Origin: an uncultured Spartobacteria bacterium
GTDB lineage: Bacteria; Verrucomicrobiota; Verrucomicrobiia; Chthoniobacterales; UBA6821
Reading direction: 5' to 3'
DNA length: 48,851 nucleotides
Assembly: GCA_903847935.1 (NCBI GenBank)
Contig: CAINEX010000050.1
Location: 1 to 48,851 of the forward strand
Numbering within the stretch: position 1 is the first letter of the stretch; each line of letters begins with the position of its first letter. Position numbers and translations under genes: made by a program. Positions 36,046-43,802 of this stretch are shown piece after piece. The notes beneath the pieces were generated by a model. It was given only the letters and a program-made list of their open reading frames with translations. It made no database searches and had not been told where the DNA came from.

Positions 36046-36482
36046 GAAACTGGAAGTTGGGACTGCGGGGAAACAATTGTCTGCTTGCTCGTGGGGTCAG
36101 GCGGAAGAAAAGGGAGAATGAAGGATTCGTGAAAATCGATCCCCTCCTCAAAATCGTGGGGAGAATCATTTTCCGTGCGGCCGAAAGCACCGGCCTCAAC
36201 AAGATTAAAAACAATTCTTCCGATGTCACCGCTGTTACGGATGCCCCAGTAATCGAGTACAGTGACTGTCATGGGACCGAACTCTTTGAGAGCAAGGCGT
36301 CTAAATCCATCCAGAAGCTCCGAGGCAGTCACGTGTGCCGAAGGGGACTGGTGCTTAGCCTTGGAGCGTTTTTTTAAGATAACCTCGAGTGCTTCTCGGA
36401 TAAACTGATAACCCTCGGGACGGTACCGCTCATCCTTGGCAACTGCGAACGCCACGGCTTCGTTGAATCCTGATACTTTCAT
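36042..36482 (-). CDS. Minf_1886 family protein
   Basis: A 146-aa protein belonging, by my reading, to the Minf_1886 group conserved in Verrucomicrobiota and Planctomycetota. Landmarks are YRPEGYQFIREALEVIL, VTASELLDGFRRLALKEFGPM and WGIRNSGDIGRIVFNLVEAG, then a DF-rich stretch. Function is unknown. No signal peptide is seen. Its ATG overlaps the stop of a 45-aa membrane peptide gene upstream, and its stop overlaps the M16 start, so it is the centre of a tightly coupled three-gene block. Confidence 0.8.
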   Translation of the reverse strand: MKVSGFNEAVAFAVAKDERYRPEGYQFIREALEVILKKRSKAKHQSPSAHVTASELLDGFRRLALKEFGPMTVTVLDYWGIRNSGDIGRIVFNLVEAGAFGRTENDSPHDFEEGIDFHESFILPFLPPDPTSKQTIVSPQSQLPVS

Positions 36483-36616
36483 CGGTACGAGGAGTGTACA
36501 TCAGTAACCGTTGGGATCAACGCCAGCAATCTGGCATGACGGATGCCGGCTCCGGTCACAAAAGCGATCATCACCAGCGAAAGAACAAGTTGCTCGCGAC
36601 GGGTTAAAAGAAACAT
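36479..36616 (-). CDS. 45-aa single-helix membrane peptide
   Basis: A short open frame starts with ATG at 36616 and encodes MFLLTRREQLVLSLVMIAFV followed by TGAGIRHAR and a polar tail. One membrane helix with positive charge on both sides is predicted. Its TGA overlaps the ATG of the Minf_1886 gene in the ATGA pattern used repeatedly in this series, which is the main reason to call it a gene. Start-like peptides of the LTRREQLVL type occur at the head of some larger membrane proteins, so a remnant is possible. GGAG lies too far upstream to count as a ribosome-binding site. Confidence 0.5.
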   Translation of the reverse strand: MFLLTRREQLVLSLVMIAFVTGAGIRHARLLALIPTVTDVHSSYR

Positions 36617-36672
36617 CACTTTACCATATTACTCCCAACCCAGTACGCAAGAGTCTCATCCGGGAAAAATCG

Positions 36673-37926
36673 TCACCATCCCCTCGCCTCAACGGCGTCA
36701 AGATAGCGTCCCACAGGCCCTTTCTTTACGGACTGCTCTGGCGAAATAAGATACCGCTCGAAAAGCCCGCTACTACCAGGAGCCTTCGTCATCTCATACC
36801 AGTCGAGATAATCCTCAATCACGCGCGAATGTTTGAAAATAAGAGTCCGCAGCTCGGTGATTTGCTTTTCTTCCAGGGTCAGTTTTTTTAAAGACTGGTG
36901 CTCAATGACGGAGAGCAAATGAATGGAGCTGTCAAGAAGTGGCATCACAAGCGGATTTGACTGTGTACGGAGGCCCCTCAAACGTGATGCAAGCTGCTGG
37001 CAGGTGAATTTGCATCCCTTCTCTTTTTTTAACAGTGCGAGAGAGTGATGGGGCGTGGACAACTCGGAGATGATCTCATCATATCGTTCCAAGGAGGCCC
37101 TTGTTCCAAGCATGGTGAACCCTCCCTTGTCACCGCTTCCTTCACCGGCCATGATAAGTAGCCAACGGCGTTCAACCTGAGAGAACGGCCAATTTTCAGG
37201 CCAATCCGGGAGCCTTCTAGCGGGTTCCTCTGGGTTAAAGTGACCGATCCACTTGCGAAATTCTGCGACTCCACCTCCTCTCATGCCAGCTTTCACGACC
37301 GAGGCAGCCATCCAGTCATAAATTTCCATAACCTGCTCATTTCCGGCACGTGAAGACTGTTGATGAAGAAAACCCTGCAGGGAAGGAATATCCTTACCGT
37401 CACGCAGAAAAGCCGGCGTCAGCACAATACTGCCCCAAGGCCTGCAAACCCATCCAAGTCCTCGTGTGAGCCATAATGGAAACTCCATGACAATAGTCCC
37501 CGAATCAATCGGTTCCTTGGCATAGAACTCCCTGAGAAGCATTCCCCGAGCGAGAATTTCTCCGAGTTCACTTCTAGTGCGCTCGGAGATCGTAACATCA
37601 ATCTGAATCTTTGCACTCCTCCCCTCCAAGGAATCGACCCTAAGTGTATTTTTTGGGAAGGGGGATCCCTCGGAGGGATGAAGAACGACAAGCACGGGAG
37701 GGTAGTCACTGGCTGCATATCCCGTCTGGTTCTGAAACTTTTCCTCACAATCGGAAAGTACGTGAAGGAACTTCATCAGCGATGGCGTGGACTCGCCCAT
37801 GAGTTCGAAGGTTCCATCCGGCGTGGTATGCGTCGCACTCGATAAAAGATCCCTACTGGTAAAAAAGGTGAGCAACAAAACTAAGGCTCCTTTCCATCTG
37901 AACAAACACCGGAATTTCAGATGCAC
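36673..37926 (-). CDS. Exported protein, possibly a degenerate peptidase
   Basis: A 417-aa protein starting with GTG at 37926, with a signal peptide or membrane anchor at about residues 13-31. The order in the middle (a helix ILARGMLLREFY, then FPLWLTRGLGW) echoes gluzincin peptidases of the MA-like type, where HExxH precedes a P-WL-EGLA segment. Here the HExxH position has no His pair, so catalysis is unlikely. The C-terminal 150 residues are helical. The relation is my inference. It is 12 bases downstream of the zinc-ribbon gene and 56 bases upstream of the small membrane peptide gene. Confidence 0.5.
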   Translation of the reverse strand: MHLKFRCLFRWKGALVLLLTFFTSRDLLSSATHTTPDGTFELMGESTPSLMKFLHVLSDCEEKFQNQTGYAASDYPPVLVVLHPSEGSPFPKNTLRVDSLEGRSAKIQIDVTISERTRSELGEILARGMLLREFYAKEPIDSGTIVMEFPLWLTRGLGWVCRPWGSIVLTPAFLRDGKDIPSLQGFLHQQSSRAGNEQVMEIYDWMAASVVKAGMRGGGVAEFRKWIGHFNPEEPARRLPDWPENWPFSQVERRWLLIMAGEGSGDKGGFTMLGTRASLERYDEIISELSTPHHSLALLKKEKGCKFTCQQLASRLRGLRTQSNPLVMPLLDSSIHLLSVIEHQSLKKLTLEEKQITELRTLIFKHSRVIEDYLDWYEMTKAPGSSGLFERYLISPEQSVKKGPVGRYLDAVEARGW

Positions 37927-37938
37927 GGGAACAAAAGT

Positions 37939-38685
37939 TTAACGAACCGAGAAATCAATCGCACCTTGGCGGAACTTCAACTCATCGGCGCCGGTCAGTG
38001 ACTTGAAACGCTCAATAGCAGGGCTGACATGTCCGGCAATAAAAGCAGTTAGATAGGGAATGAGACACGAGGGTATCGGTAGAAGACCCAGGGATGCGGA
38101 CTCACCCTCGAGAGACCAATGTCGGGAAGTGCCACGAAGTAGAAAGTTCTCTGAGAGATGGAAGGGACAGCCAAAAAAAACAATCTCGACGGAATAGGTG
38201 AGAGCATCCGAAAACAATTTTACACGGGCATTTTTCAGCATCAGATGAATGGGATCGTAAACAGTCACCTGCGACGTTCCCGAAAACCTCAAAAAATCGT
38301 TAATCAGGGGTTGCGAAAGTTCAACCAAACCTGACCGCGCTCCCAAAAAGACACGCTCCATGGCCGCAGAGGGATCAACAATGCCGGATGTGCTTAACCT
38401 TTGCTCACTCGAACTTGGCGGCATGAAGATGAGAACAAGGATCACCCCCAAGGCAACGGAGAGCCAGTAATTCACGATCCGCATAAAAAAAGACAAGGGT
38501 GGAAAAACGTGTGGAGTACGAAGAGGTGTCGCTTCTAACTTCCGCACAACGGAAACTTCCACGGGAGCGAAAGCTCCTCCCTTGGGAGGAATGGGCAAGG
38601 CTGATAGAATCCCTCCACACCGAGTGCAATAGACCCGGACACCCGGATTCTCATAATCGCACGACGGACAGAGACGGACACTCAT
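37939..38685 (-). CDS. Zinc-ribbon membrane protein of unknown function
   Basis: A 248-aa protein. The N terminus is a four-cysteine zinc ribbon, CPSCDYENPGVRVYCTRCG (C6, C9, C20, C23). A single membrane helix follows at about residues 69-87 (YWLSVALGVILVLIFM). The rest is soluble and probably extracytoplasmic, with conserved-looking segments SDALTYSVEIVFFG and RFKSLTGADELKF. The layout, cytoplasmic ribbon joined to an outside domain, would allow signalling across the membrane, but nothing more specific can be said. ATG at 38685 overlaps the fmdB stop (ATGA). Confidence 0.7.
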   Translation of the reverse strand: MSVRLCPSCDYENPGVRVYCTRCGGILSALPIPPKGGAFAPVEVSVVRKLEATPLRTPHVFPPLSFFMRIVNYWLSVALGVILVLIFMPPSSSEQRLSTSGIVDPSAAMERVFLGARSGLVELSQPLINDFLRFSGTSQVTVYDPIHLMLKNARVKLFSDALTYSVEIVFFGCPFHLSENFLLRGTSRHWSLEGESASLGLLPIPSCLIPYLTAFIAGHVSPAIERFKSLTGADELKFRQGAIDFSVR

Positions 38686-39041
38686 CCCTTTTTAGGAGGA
38701 GTTTTTTGAGAGGAAGATGCGTCTGCCTTGGGAGACTTGCTCCCATCACCCTTGGTTCCTTGCTGTGGTGTGGAGGATGCGGAGCCTTCACTCTTGGAGG
38801 AAGAAGCATCACTCTTAGCGGCGCTCTTGTAGCCCTCGCTCCGGTAGTCGGTGATATAAAAACCCGACCCCTTGAAGATCAAACCGGCACCTGTTCCGAT
38901 CAGGCGCTTAACTTTTCCCTTACCCCAAGCCTTCATGCAGCACTTCTCCTTGGGACAGGTCTTGTAGGCTTCATCCTTCATCGACTGAAAAGCATCGAAA
39001 TGCCTCTTGCACTTGGCGCATTCGTATTCGTAGGTGGGCAT
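38682..39041 (-). CDS. FmdB-type zinc ribbon protein with disordered tail
   Basis: A 119-aa protein beginning MPTYEYECAKCKRHFDAF, the FmdB signature, and with RLIGTGAGLIFKGSGFYITD. The second cysteine group is CPKEKCC followed by MKAWGKGKV rather than the usual CPxCGG, so the ribbon differs from the classic type. From about residue 76 the chain is Ser/Lys/Gly-rich and disordered. FmdB proteins are putative regulators; the role is unproven. It is 21 bases downstream of asd and overlaps the next gene by 4 bases. Confidence 0.85.
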   Translation of the reverse strand: MPTYEYECAKCKRHFDAFQSMKDEAYKTCPKEKCCMKAWGKGKVKRLIGTGAGLIFKGSGFYITDYRSEGYKSAAKSDASSSKSEGSASSTPQQGTKGDGSKSPKADASSSQKTPPKKG

Positions 39042-39062
39042 GCTGTGGGCTATTTTAGTGGG

Positions 39063-40088
39063 CTATAAAAGTTCGGCAATCTGAACCGCGTTCAGAGCTG
39101 CTCCCTTAAGGAGTTGGTCGCCGGCGACCCAAAAAGTCAACGCATTGGGAAGGGCGCAATCCAGACGCAGTCGTCCGACCCGGCAGTCATCCTCACCGCT
39201 ACAATCGATCGGCATCGGGTAGACAGACCTCAAAGGATCATCATAAAGTTGAATTCCGGGAGCGGCGTTGATGACTTCACGGGCCTTATCGAGTGATACC
39301 GGGCGCTCAAATTCTGCAGTCACTGCCACGGAGTGGGCCCGATAGACAGGAACGCGGACACAGGTAACTGAAGCACTCAGGTCTGGAAGATTCATGATCC
39401 TCCTCCCCTCGTTCTGCATTTTCATCTCTTCACGGGTATACCCATCCTCGAGGAAGGAATCGACATGCGGCAGGACATTGAAAGCAATCTGATGGGGATA
39501 AACCTCCTTTACGACTGCCTTGCCTGAGGTAATCGCATCGACCTGCTGTCGAAGTTCCTCGATGGCCATGGCTCCCGTGCCGGAAACAGCCTGATAACTG
39601 GAGGCAATGATCCTCTTAAGACCGAAGGCCTGGTGGAGGGGGTAAATCGCCATCAGCGTGATGGCGGTCGTGCAGTTGGGATTGGCCAGAATACCTGAAT
39701 GTGAGGCTGCTTCAGGCGCATTGATTTCAGGTATAATCAAGGGAACCTTGGGATCCATTCGGAATGCGGAGGAATTATCCACAACAATCGCACCAGCCTT
39801 CACAGCATGGGGGGCGAATTCCTTGGAGATTCCACCACCTGCACTGAAGAGAACGATATCGATACCCTCAAAGCTGTTTTCCGTCAGTGACTCGACGGTT
39901 AGTTCCTGACCTCGAAAAGTGAGCTTCTTTCCGGCGGAACGTTGGGAGGCAAGGAGACGGAGGGAGGCTACTGGAAAGCCTCGTCTCTCGAGCACCCTTA
40001 ACATTTCAATACCCACGGCTCCGGTGGCGCCGACGATGGCAAGACGCTTGGGTGAAGACTTCTGAACGTTAGGTTCTCTTGTTATCAT
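39063..40088 (-). CDS. asd: Aspartate-semialdehyde dehydrogenase
   Basis: Reduces aspartyl phosphate to aspartate semialdehyde, the branch point to lysine/diaminopimelate, threonine and methionine. The nucleotide loop is GATGAVG (residues 20-26), the catalytic cysteine is C139 in ANPNCTT, and the catalytic His lies in RVPVYRAHS. Its 341 aa match the family. It is the first gene of the long minus-strand series and is divergent from the L,D-transpeptidase gene, with 15-63 bases between starts depending on which transpeptidase start is used. Confidence 0.96.
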   Translation of the reverse strand: MITREPNVQKSSPKRLAIVGATGAVGIEMLRVLERRGFPVASLRLLASQRSAGKKLTFRGQELTVESLTENSFEGIDIVLFSAGGGISKEFAPHAVKAGAIVVDNSSAFRMDPKVPLIIPEINAPEAASHSGILANPNCTTAITLMAIYPLHQAFGLKRIIASSYQAVSGTGAMAIEELRQQVDAITSGKAVVKEVYPHQIAFNVLPHVDSFLEDGYTREEMKMQNEGRRIMNLPDLSASVTCVRVPVYRAHSVAVTAEFERPVSLDKAREVINAAPGIQLYDDPLRSVYPMPIDCSGEDDCRVGRLRLDCALPNALTFWVAGDQLLKGAALNAVQIAELL

Positions 40089-40103
40089 GTTTAAGGGTTA
40101 GAA

Positions 40104-40640
40104 TTGCAATTCAGGGGGGCCGTCTGCAAGCATCGAGAGAACTCTCCTACCGTGCTTTTGAATTCCAATTCGCCTCAACTCATTATTATCAATGTCACCA
40201 GTCAGGAACTTCACCTTGTTTCAGGCATTGAACGACTCCTGGCAACATGGCCTGTTTCCACATCGAAGTTCGGCCTTGGAAGTCAAAAAGGGAGTTTCTG
40301 TACTCCTCTTGGAAAATTTCGTATCTCTGAGAAAATAGGTGATGGAGCCCCGAAGTGGATGATTTTCAAGAATCGCGTCGAAACTGGCACCCTGGCTCCC
40401 CTCGCGACAGAAGAGAATCCAAGTGATGAAGATCTGGTCCTGACGCGAATTCTCTGGTTGGAAGGAATTGACCCGGCGAATATCAATACGAAAGAACGCT
40501 ATATCTACATTCACGGGACCAATCAGGAAGCCCTAATCGGGCATCCGGCCAGCCACGGTTGCATCAGGCTTCGGAATAACGACATGCTGGATCTTTTTGA
40601 ACGAGTGGAGGTAGGTTGCGGGGTCGAGATCAAAGTATAG
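40104..40640 (+). CDS. L,D-transpeptidase, YkuD domain
   Basis: Peptidoglycan cross-linking enzyme family. The active site is HGTN (H137) and SHGCIRLRN with H151 and C153, complete and in order. No signal peptide or membrane helix is seen with either possible start: TTG at 40104 (178 aa) or GTG at 40152 (162 aa), and there is no in-frame ATG before the domain. Export is therefore unexplained. It is divergent from asd and followed by the tiny lipoprotein genes. Confidence 0.87.
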   Translation: MQFRGAVCKHRENSPTVLLNSNSPQLIIINVTSQELHLVSGIERLLATWPVSTSKFGLGSQKGSFCTPLGKFRISEKIGDGAPKWMIFKNRVETGTLAPLATEENPSDEDLVLTRILWLEGIDPANINTKERYIYIHGTNQEALIGHPASHGCIRLRNNDMLDLFERVEVGCGVEIKV

Positions 40641-40734
40641 TTACCCTGGGGAATCTTCGCGTTTCGTAAATTTTCAGTTTTTCCTTTGTCCAAGCAATGC
40701 GTACTATTAAAAGCTCAATCGGCAACCAGCACAG

Positions 40735-40742
40735 AAAGGAGG
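40735..40742 (+). promoter_or_regulatory. Full Shine-Dalgarno site of the first tiny lipoprotein
   Basis: AAAGGAGG, 11 bases before the ATG at 40754. It decides that start over an in-frame ATG at 40697. The same 8-mer at the same spacing precedes the second copy (41003-41010). Such strong sites are almost absent elsewhere in the window. Confidence 0.85.
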
Positions 40743-40753
40743 CGAAATACACC

Positions 40754-40867
40754 ATGACCATCACCAAGATCGCAGCAGTCATCGCACTTGCAGCAGCAAC
40801 TCTTACCCTCGGCGCTTGCGCACAGAAGCAGGCTCCAGCTCCCGCAACTGTCGGCAAGAGCAAGTAA
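40754..40867 (+). CDS. Tiny lipoprotein, copy 1 (37 aa)
   Basis: A 37-aa product: an export signal MTITKIAAVIALAAATLTLG with lipobox LGAC (C22), leaving a mature peptide of 16 residues, rich in Ala, Pro and Lys and ending VGKSK. It resembles the entericidin type of very small lipoproteins only in size and layout. The strong ribosome-binding site and the strong terminator 44 bases after the stop indicate high expression as a short transcript. It is a paralogue of the gene 155 bases downstream, sharing the signal peptide, the lipobox and the terminal SK. Function unknown. Confidence 0.75.
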   Translation: MTITKIAAVIALAAATLTLGACAQKQAPAPATVGKSK

Positions 40868-40910
40868 GGTAAAGAGGGATTGTCCGGTTTTCCGGGCCGT
40901 TCTAATTTTA

Positions 40911-40943
40911 AAAAGCCGGGCCGTTCTGCGGTCCGGCTTTTTT
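40911..40943 (+). terminator. Rho-independent terminator after lipoprotein copy 1
   Basis: AAAAGCCGGGCCG (40911-40923) pairs with CGGTCCGGCTTTT (40929-40941), 13 pairs with one G-T, around the loop TTCTG, ending in TTTTTT. A textbook intrinsic terminator, and the strongest in the window. Confidence 0.93.
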
Positions 40944-41002
40944 CTTTCCCTTTATATCGGGGAATTTCGCGTCTATTTTCTATTCAAACGCATCCAGCGT
41001 TA

Positions 41003-41010
41003 AAAGGAGG
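41003..41010 (+). promoter_or_regulatory. Full Shine-Dalgarno site of the second tiny lipoprotein
   Basis: AAAGGAGG, 11 bases before the ATG at 41022, continuing CGAAATA exactly as in copy 1. An in-frame TAA at 41001 excludes any longer start. Confidence 0.87.
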
Positions 41011-41021
41011 CGAAATAAATC

Positions 41022-41141
41022 ATGAACGTCACAAAGATCATCGCAGTTGTCACCCTAGCGGCGGCATCGCTCACTCTTGGAGCCTGCTGTCACAAACAGT
41101 GCTGCCAACCTGCTTCGGCCTGTCAGGTCAAGAGCAAGTAA
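41022..41141 (+). CDS. Tiny cysteine-rich lipoprotein, copy 2 (39 aa)
   Basis: A 39-aa product: signal MNVTKIIAVVTLAAASLTLG, lipobox LGAC (C22), and an 18-residue mature peptide containing five cysteines (C22, C23, C27, C28, C34), ending VKSK. C22 would be lipidated; the remaining four (in CHKQCC and later) could bind a metal or form disulfides. Copy 1 lacks them, so the two have diverged in the mature part while the signal and the leader are kept. A strong terminator follows 70 bases after the stop. Function unknown. Confidence 0.78.
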   Translation: MNVTKIIAVVTLAAASLTLGACCHKQCCQPASACQVKSK

Positions 41142-41211
41142 CTCTCTCCTGGAGAGGCTGGCCGTATTGATTTCCAAACCCACAAGTGAATATGGCCATG
41201 ATGGAACACAG

Positions 41212-41246
41212 GAGGCCGGATACCGTCAATGGATCCGGCCTCTTTT
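41212..41246 (+). terminator. Rho-independent terminator after lipoprotein copy 2
   Basis: GAGGCCGGAT (41212-41221) pairs perfectly with ATCCGGCCTC (41233-41242) around an 11-base loop and is followed by TTTT. It also sits 42 bases before the 3' end of the convergent mpg gene. Confidence 0.9.
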
Positions 41247-41287
41247 ATCGAAGATTCATGGGCCGCAGCTCAGGTGATGGCTACCCT

Positions 41288-41836
41288 TCAGCAGGAATCT
41301 CGAGGGGGATAGTCGATAGCCCTCGATATCCCGATGCGGACTGAAACCTCTACCTCAATCCCCGTTTTGCACATCGGTGCGGTGATCAGCCACTCGTTTT
41401 GATTCAGGGGATCGCACCCGTGATGATGCCCGTTGATTCCGAGGGCTTGGGTAAGTTTTGCAGGACCACTGCAAAGAAGTTCCGGCTTGGACTGCTTGCG
41501 GCGACGACGCATCAGATCCAGTCCCTCCGAGGGATCGAGCGCTCGAACGAGCACGAACCCGTTCCCCGAGTCACTTTTGACCAGAAAGTTGATCAGCCAG
41601 TGCATTCCGTAGTTCAGGTAGACATAGGCAGATCCAGCCTGATGTTGGGCAAGGAAAACTCGGGCGGCAGGACGCTTGAACGTATGGCAGGCAGGATCAC
41701 CAATCTCTGAATAGGCTTCTGTCTCCACGACAATCCCCCGGGTCCTTCCAAGCCCAAGTGTGCATCCGATGAACTCACGAGCGCAGATTACTGGATTTCT
41801 CTCAAAAAAATCCCTCCGCAGATTTTCCACCGTCAT
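41288..41836 (-). CDS. mpg: DNA-3-methyladenine glycosylase, AAG/MPG type
   Basis: Base-excision repair enzyme removing alkylated purines. The catalytic Glu is E38 in VVETEAY, with YLNYGMHW and LVRALDPSEG as family motifs. I use the ATG at 41836 (182 aa), from which the product begins MTVENLRRDFFERN, as usual. A TTG at 41866 with GGAG nearby would add 10 residues and overlap nif3 by 23 bases. The gene follows nif3 after 7 bases on the same strand. Confidence 0.9.
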   Translation of the reverse strand: MTVENLRRDFFERNPVICAREFIGCTLGLGRTRGIVVETEAYSEIGDPACHTFKRPAARVFLAQHQAGSAYVYLNYGMHWLINFLVKSDSGNGFVLVRALDPSEGLDLMRRRRKQSKPELLCSGPAKLTQALGINGHHHGCDPLNQNEWLITAPMCKTGIEVEVSVRIGISRAIDYPPRDSC

Positions 41837-41843
41837 GGTTCGA

Positions 41844-42614
41844 TTAAAGTCCGGTGGGATGATCAAGAAAGCTCCAGGGGAGTCCTGTATTTTCAGAAAG
41901 CCAATGTGCGAGGGCTTTCACCCCAAAAACTTCCGTTGCGTAGTGGCCAGCGTAAAAAAGATTCAGTCCGAGTTCTTCAGCCGAAGTGAAGCTCCAGTGG
42001 GGGCCCTCGCCAGTCACGAAGGCATCTACCTCCAAATCCGCCGCTCGTGCAACCTCCCCCCCGGCACCACCAGACACAACCAGTACGGAAGTAATCGTTT
42101 CAGGGCCTCCTGGGGATAGGTGGACGCGGCCGCCAACGGATCTGGAGAGAAGATCCGAAAATTTTTCCCTTTTTAGTGGCTGAATCTTTCCGATGACCCC
42201 CACTGACTGCCCCTTGAGTTCTAGGGCGGGCTTGATCCCAGTTAAGCCAATGGCCTTGGCGAGAAGGACGTTGTTACCAAGTAACGGATGGAGATCAAGG
42301 GGCAGGTGGGAACTGTAGAGCGATAAATCACCATCCAGTGCAGCTTTAAGCTTTCGATAAAGGCTTCCCTTTATCGGCTGAGCCCCGCTCCAGAAAAGAC
42401 CATGATGCACCAGGAGCAGGGTGCCGGGAACCTTGGCTGCTTCTAGAAGAACTGCCTCACATGCATCAACGGCAGCAACAATACGACTGACTACCCCCTT
42501 ATTCTCGATTTGAAGGCCGTTTAGAGCTCCTGCATAATCGGAGATCTCAGTTGTCCTGAGAAGCGTATCAAGTGCAGAAACAAGAGGAAAAAGTTGATTG
42601 TTGCGTCTTTTCAT
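41844..42614 (-). CDS. Nif3-like dinuclear metal center protein
   Basis: Member of the NIF3/YbgI/DUF34 family, whose exact reaction is unsettled (GTP cyclohydrolase-like activity has been proposed for some). Metal-binding residues sit in LLVHHGLFW near residue 71, in the SSHLPLD segment and in the late AGHYATE segment. It starts at the ATG at 42614 (256 aa); the frame continues upstream to 42677 into an AT-rich region that looks non-coding. It is divergent from ychF, with 69 bases between starts. mpg is co-transcribed after it. Confidence 0.9.
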   Translation of the reverse strand: MKRRNNQLFPLVSALDTLLRTTEISDYAGALNGLQIENKGVVSRIVAAVDACEAVLLEAAKVPGTLLLVHHGLFWSGAQPIKGSLYRKLKAALDGDLSLYSSHLPLDLHPLLGNNVLLAKAIGLTGIKPALELKGQSVGVIGKIQPLKREKFSDLLSRSVGGRVHLSPGGPETITSVLVVSGGAGGEVARAADLEVDAFVTGEGPHWSFTSAEELGLNLFYAGHYATEVFGVKALAHWLSENTGLPWSFLDHPTGL

Positions 42615-42683
42615 AAAAAAAGTTTTTTTCGATTTTTTACAAAAGAAGTTTTTCACCGGCCTCGGGTCAGGTAGCAAGGTTAG

Positions 42684-43802
42684 ATGTTACGCACAGGAAT
42701 CGTCGGACTCCCCAATGTGGGAAAATCAACTCTCTTCAACGCCCTCACCCGGAGCCGAAAGGCCGAGGCGGCAAATTTCCCGTTCTGCACCATCGAGCCG
42801 AACGTTGGCGTGGTGAATGTTCCAGATGCTCGTCTTGAACGTCTCAGGAGTCTTGCCACTTCCGAGAAGGTCATACCCGCCGCCATCGAGGTGGTCGATA
42901 TCGCCGGCCTTGTGAAGGGTGCCAGCGAAGGGGAAGGACTTGGCAATAAGTTCCTCGCCCACATCCGCGAGGTCGATGCAATCGTCCAGGTTGTCAGATG
43001 TTTCGAGAACGAGGATATCCATCACGTGGCAGGATCGATCGATCCCGTCAGAGATATTGAAATCATCACGACCGAACTCGTTCTTGCAGACATGTCCACT
43101 GTCCAGAAACGGATTGAGCGCCAGACCAAAGCTGCCCGCACCGGGGACAAGATCGCCAAAGCGGAGATCGAGCTGGGAGAAAAACTTCTTCCTCATCTCA
43201 ACGAAGGCAAACCTGCCACGACAGCCGCGCTTTCAGACGACGAGAAGAAACTCATGGCGGGCTTTTTTCTCCTTAGTGCAAAACCCGTCCTCTTTGCCAC
43301 CAATGTCCGGGAGGAGGATCTCGCACCACTGGAAGAGGGTGATTACTCCACCAATCCTCATGTCAAAGCGGTCGTCGACTATGCAGCGACTCATCACGGC
43401 ACAGGAACGGTCGTTGTCAGTGCACAGATCGAGAGCGAGCTCTCGGAACTCCCTCCGGATGAAGCCAAAGAATATCTGGGGGGGCTGGGTGTCTCTGACA
43501 GCGGGGTTGGCAAGCTGATCCGTGGTGCCTATGCGCTGCTTGGATTGCGGACTTATTTCACCTATGGACCGAAGGAAACACGTGCCTGGACGATCCGTGC
43601 CGGTGACAAGGCTCCTGCTGCGGCAGGGGTCATCCATAGTGACTTTGAACGTGGCTTCATTGCAGCCGAGACAATGGCTTTTGCAGATCTCGACTCCCTT
43701 GGTTCAGCCGCCAAATGCCGTGAGGCAGGCAAGCTTCGTATCGAGGGCAAGGAGTACGAGGTGAAAGATGGCGACGTGATGGAATTCCGCTTTAATGTCT
43801 GA
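42684..43802 (+). CDS. ychF: Redox-regulated ATPase YchF (Obg family)
   Basis: P-loop ATPase of the Obg group that binds ribosomes. The nucleotide loop is GLPNVGKST (from residue 8), then the [17 protein letters not shown] switch and the late TGS-like domain ([15 protein letters not shown]). At 372 aa it is a typical YchF. The switch region, with no catalytic Gln, and the altered G4 region (NVREED) fit ATP preference. It is followed by dgt after 107 bases. Confidence 0.95.
   Translation: MLRTGIVGLPNVGKSTLFNALTRSRKAEAANFPFCTIEPNVGVVNVPDARLERLRSLATSEKVIPAAIEVVDIAGLVKGASEGEGLGNKFLAHIREVDAIVQVVRCFENEDIHHVAGSIDPVRDIEIITTELVLADMSTVQKRIERQTKAARTGDKIAKAEIELGEKLLPHLNEGKPATTAALSDDEKKLMAGFFLLSAKPVLFATNVREEDLAPLEEGDYSTNPHVKAVVDYAATHHGTGTVVVSAQIESELSELPPDEAKEYLGGLGVSDSGVGKLIRGAYALLGLRTYFTYGPKETRAWTIRAGDKAPAAAGVIHSDFERGFIAAETMAFADLDSLGSAAKCREAGKLRIEGKEYEVKDGDVMEFRFNV

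Noticed and set aside
40697-40753. Longer version of tiny lipoprotein copy 1 starting at the ATG at 40697.
   Set aside because: The full Shine-Dalgarno site points to 40754, and copy 2 cannot be extended in the same way because of an in-frame TAA.
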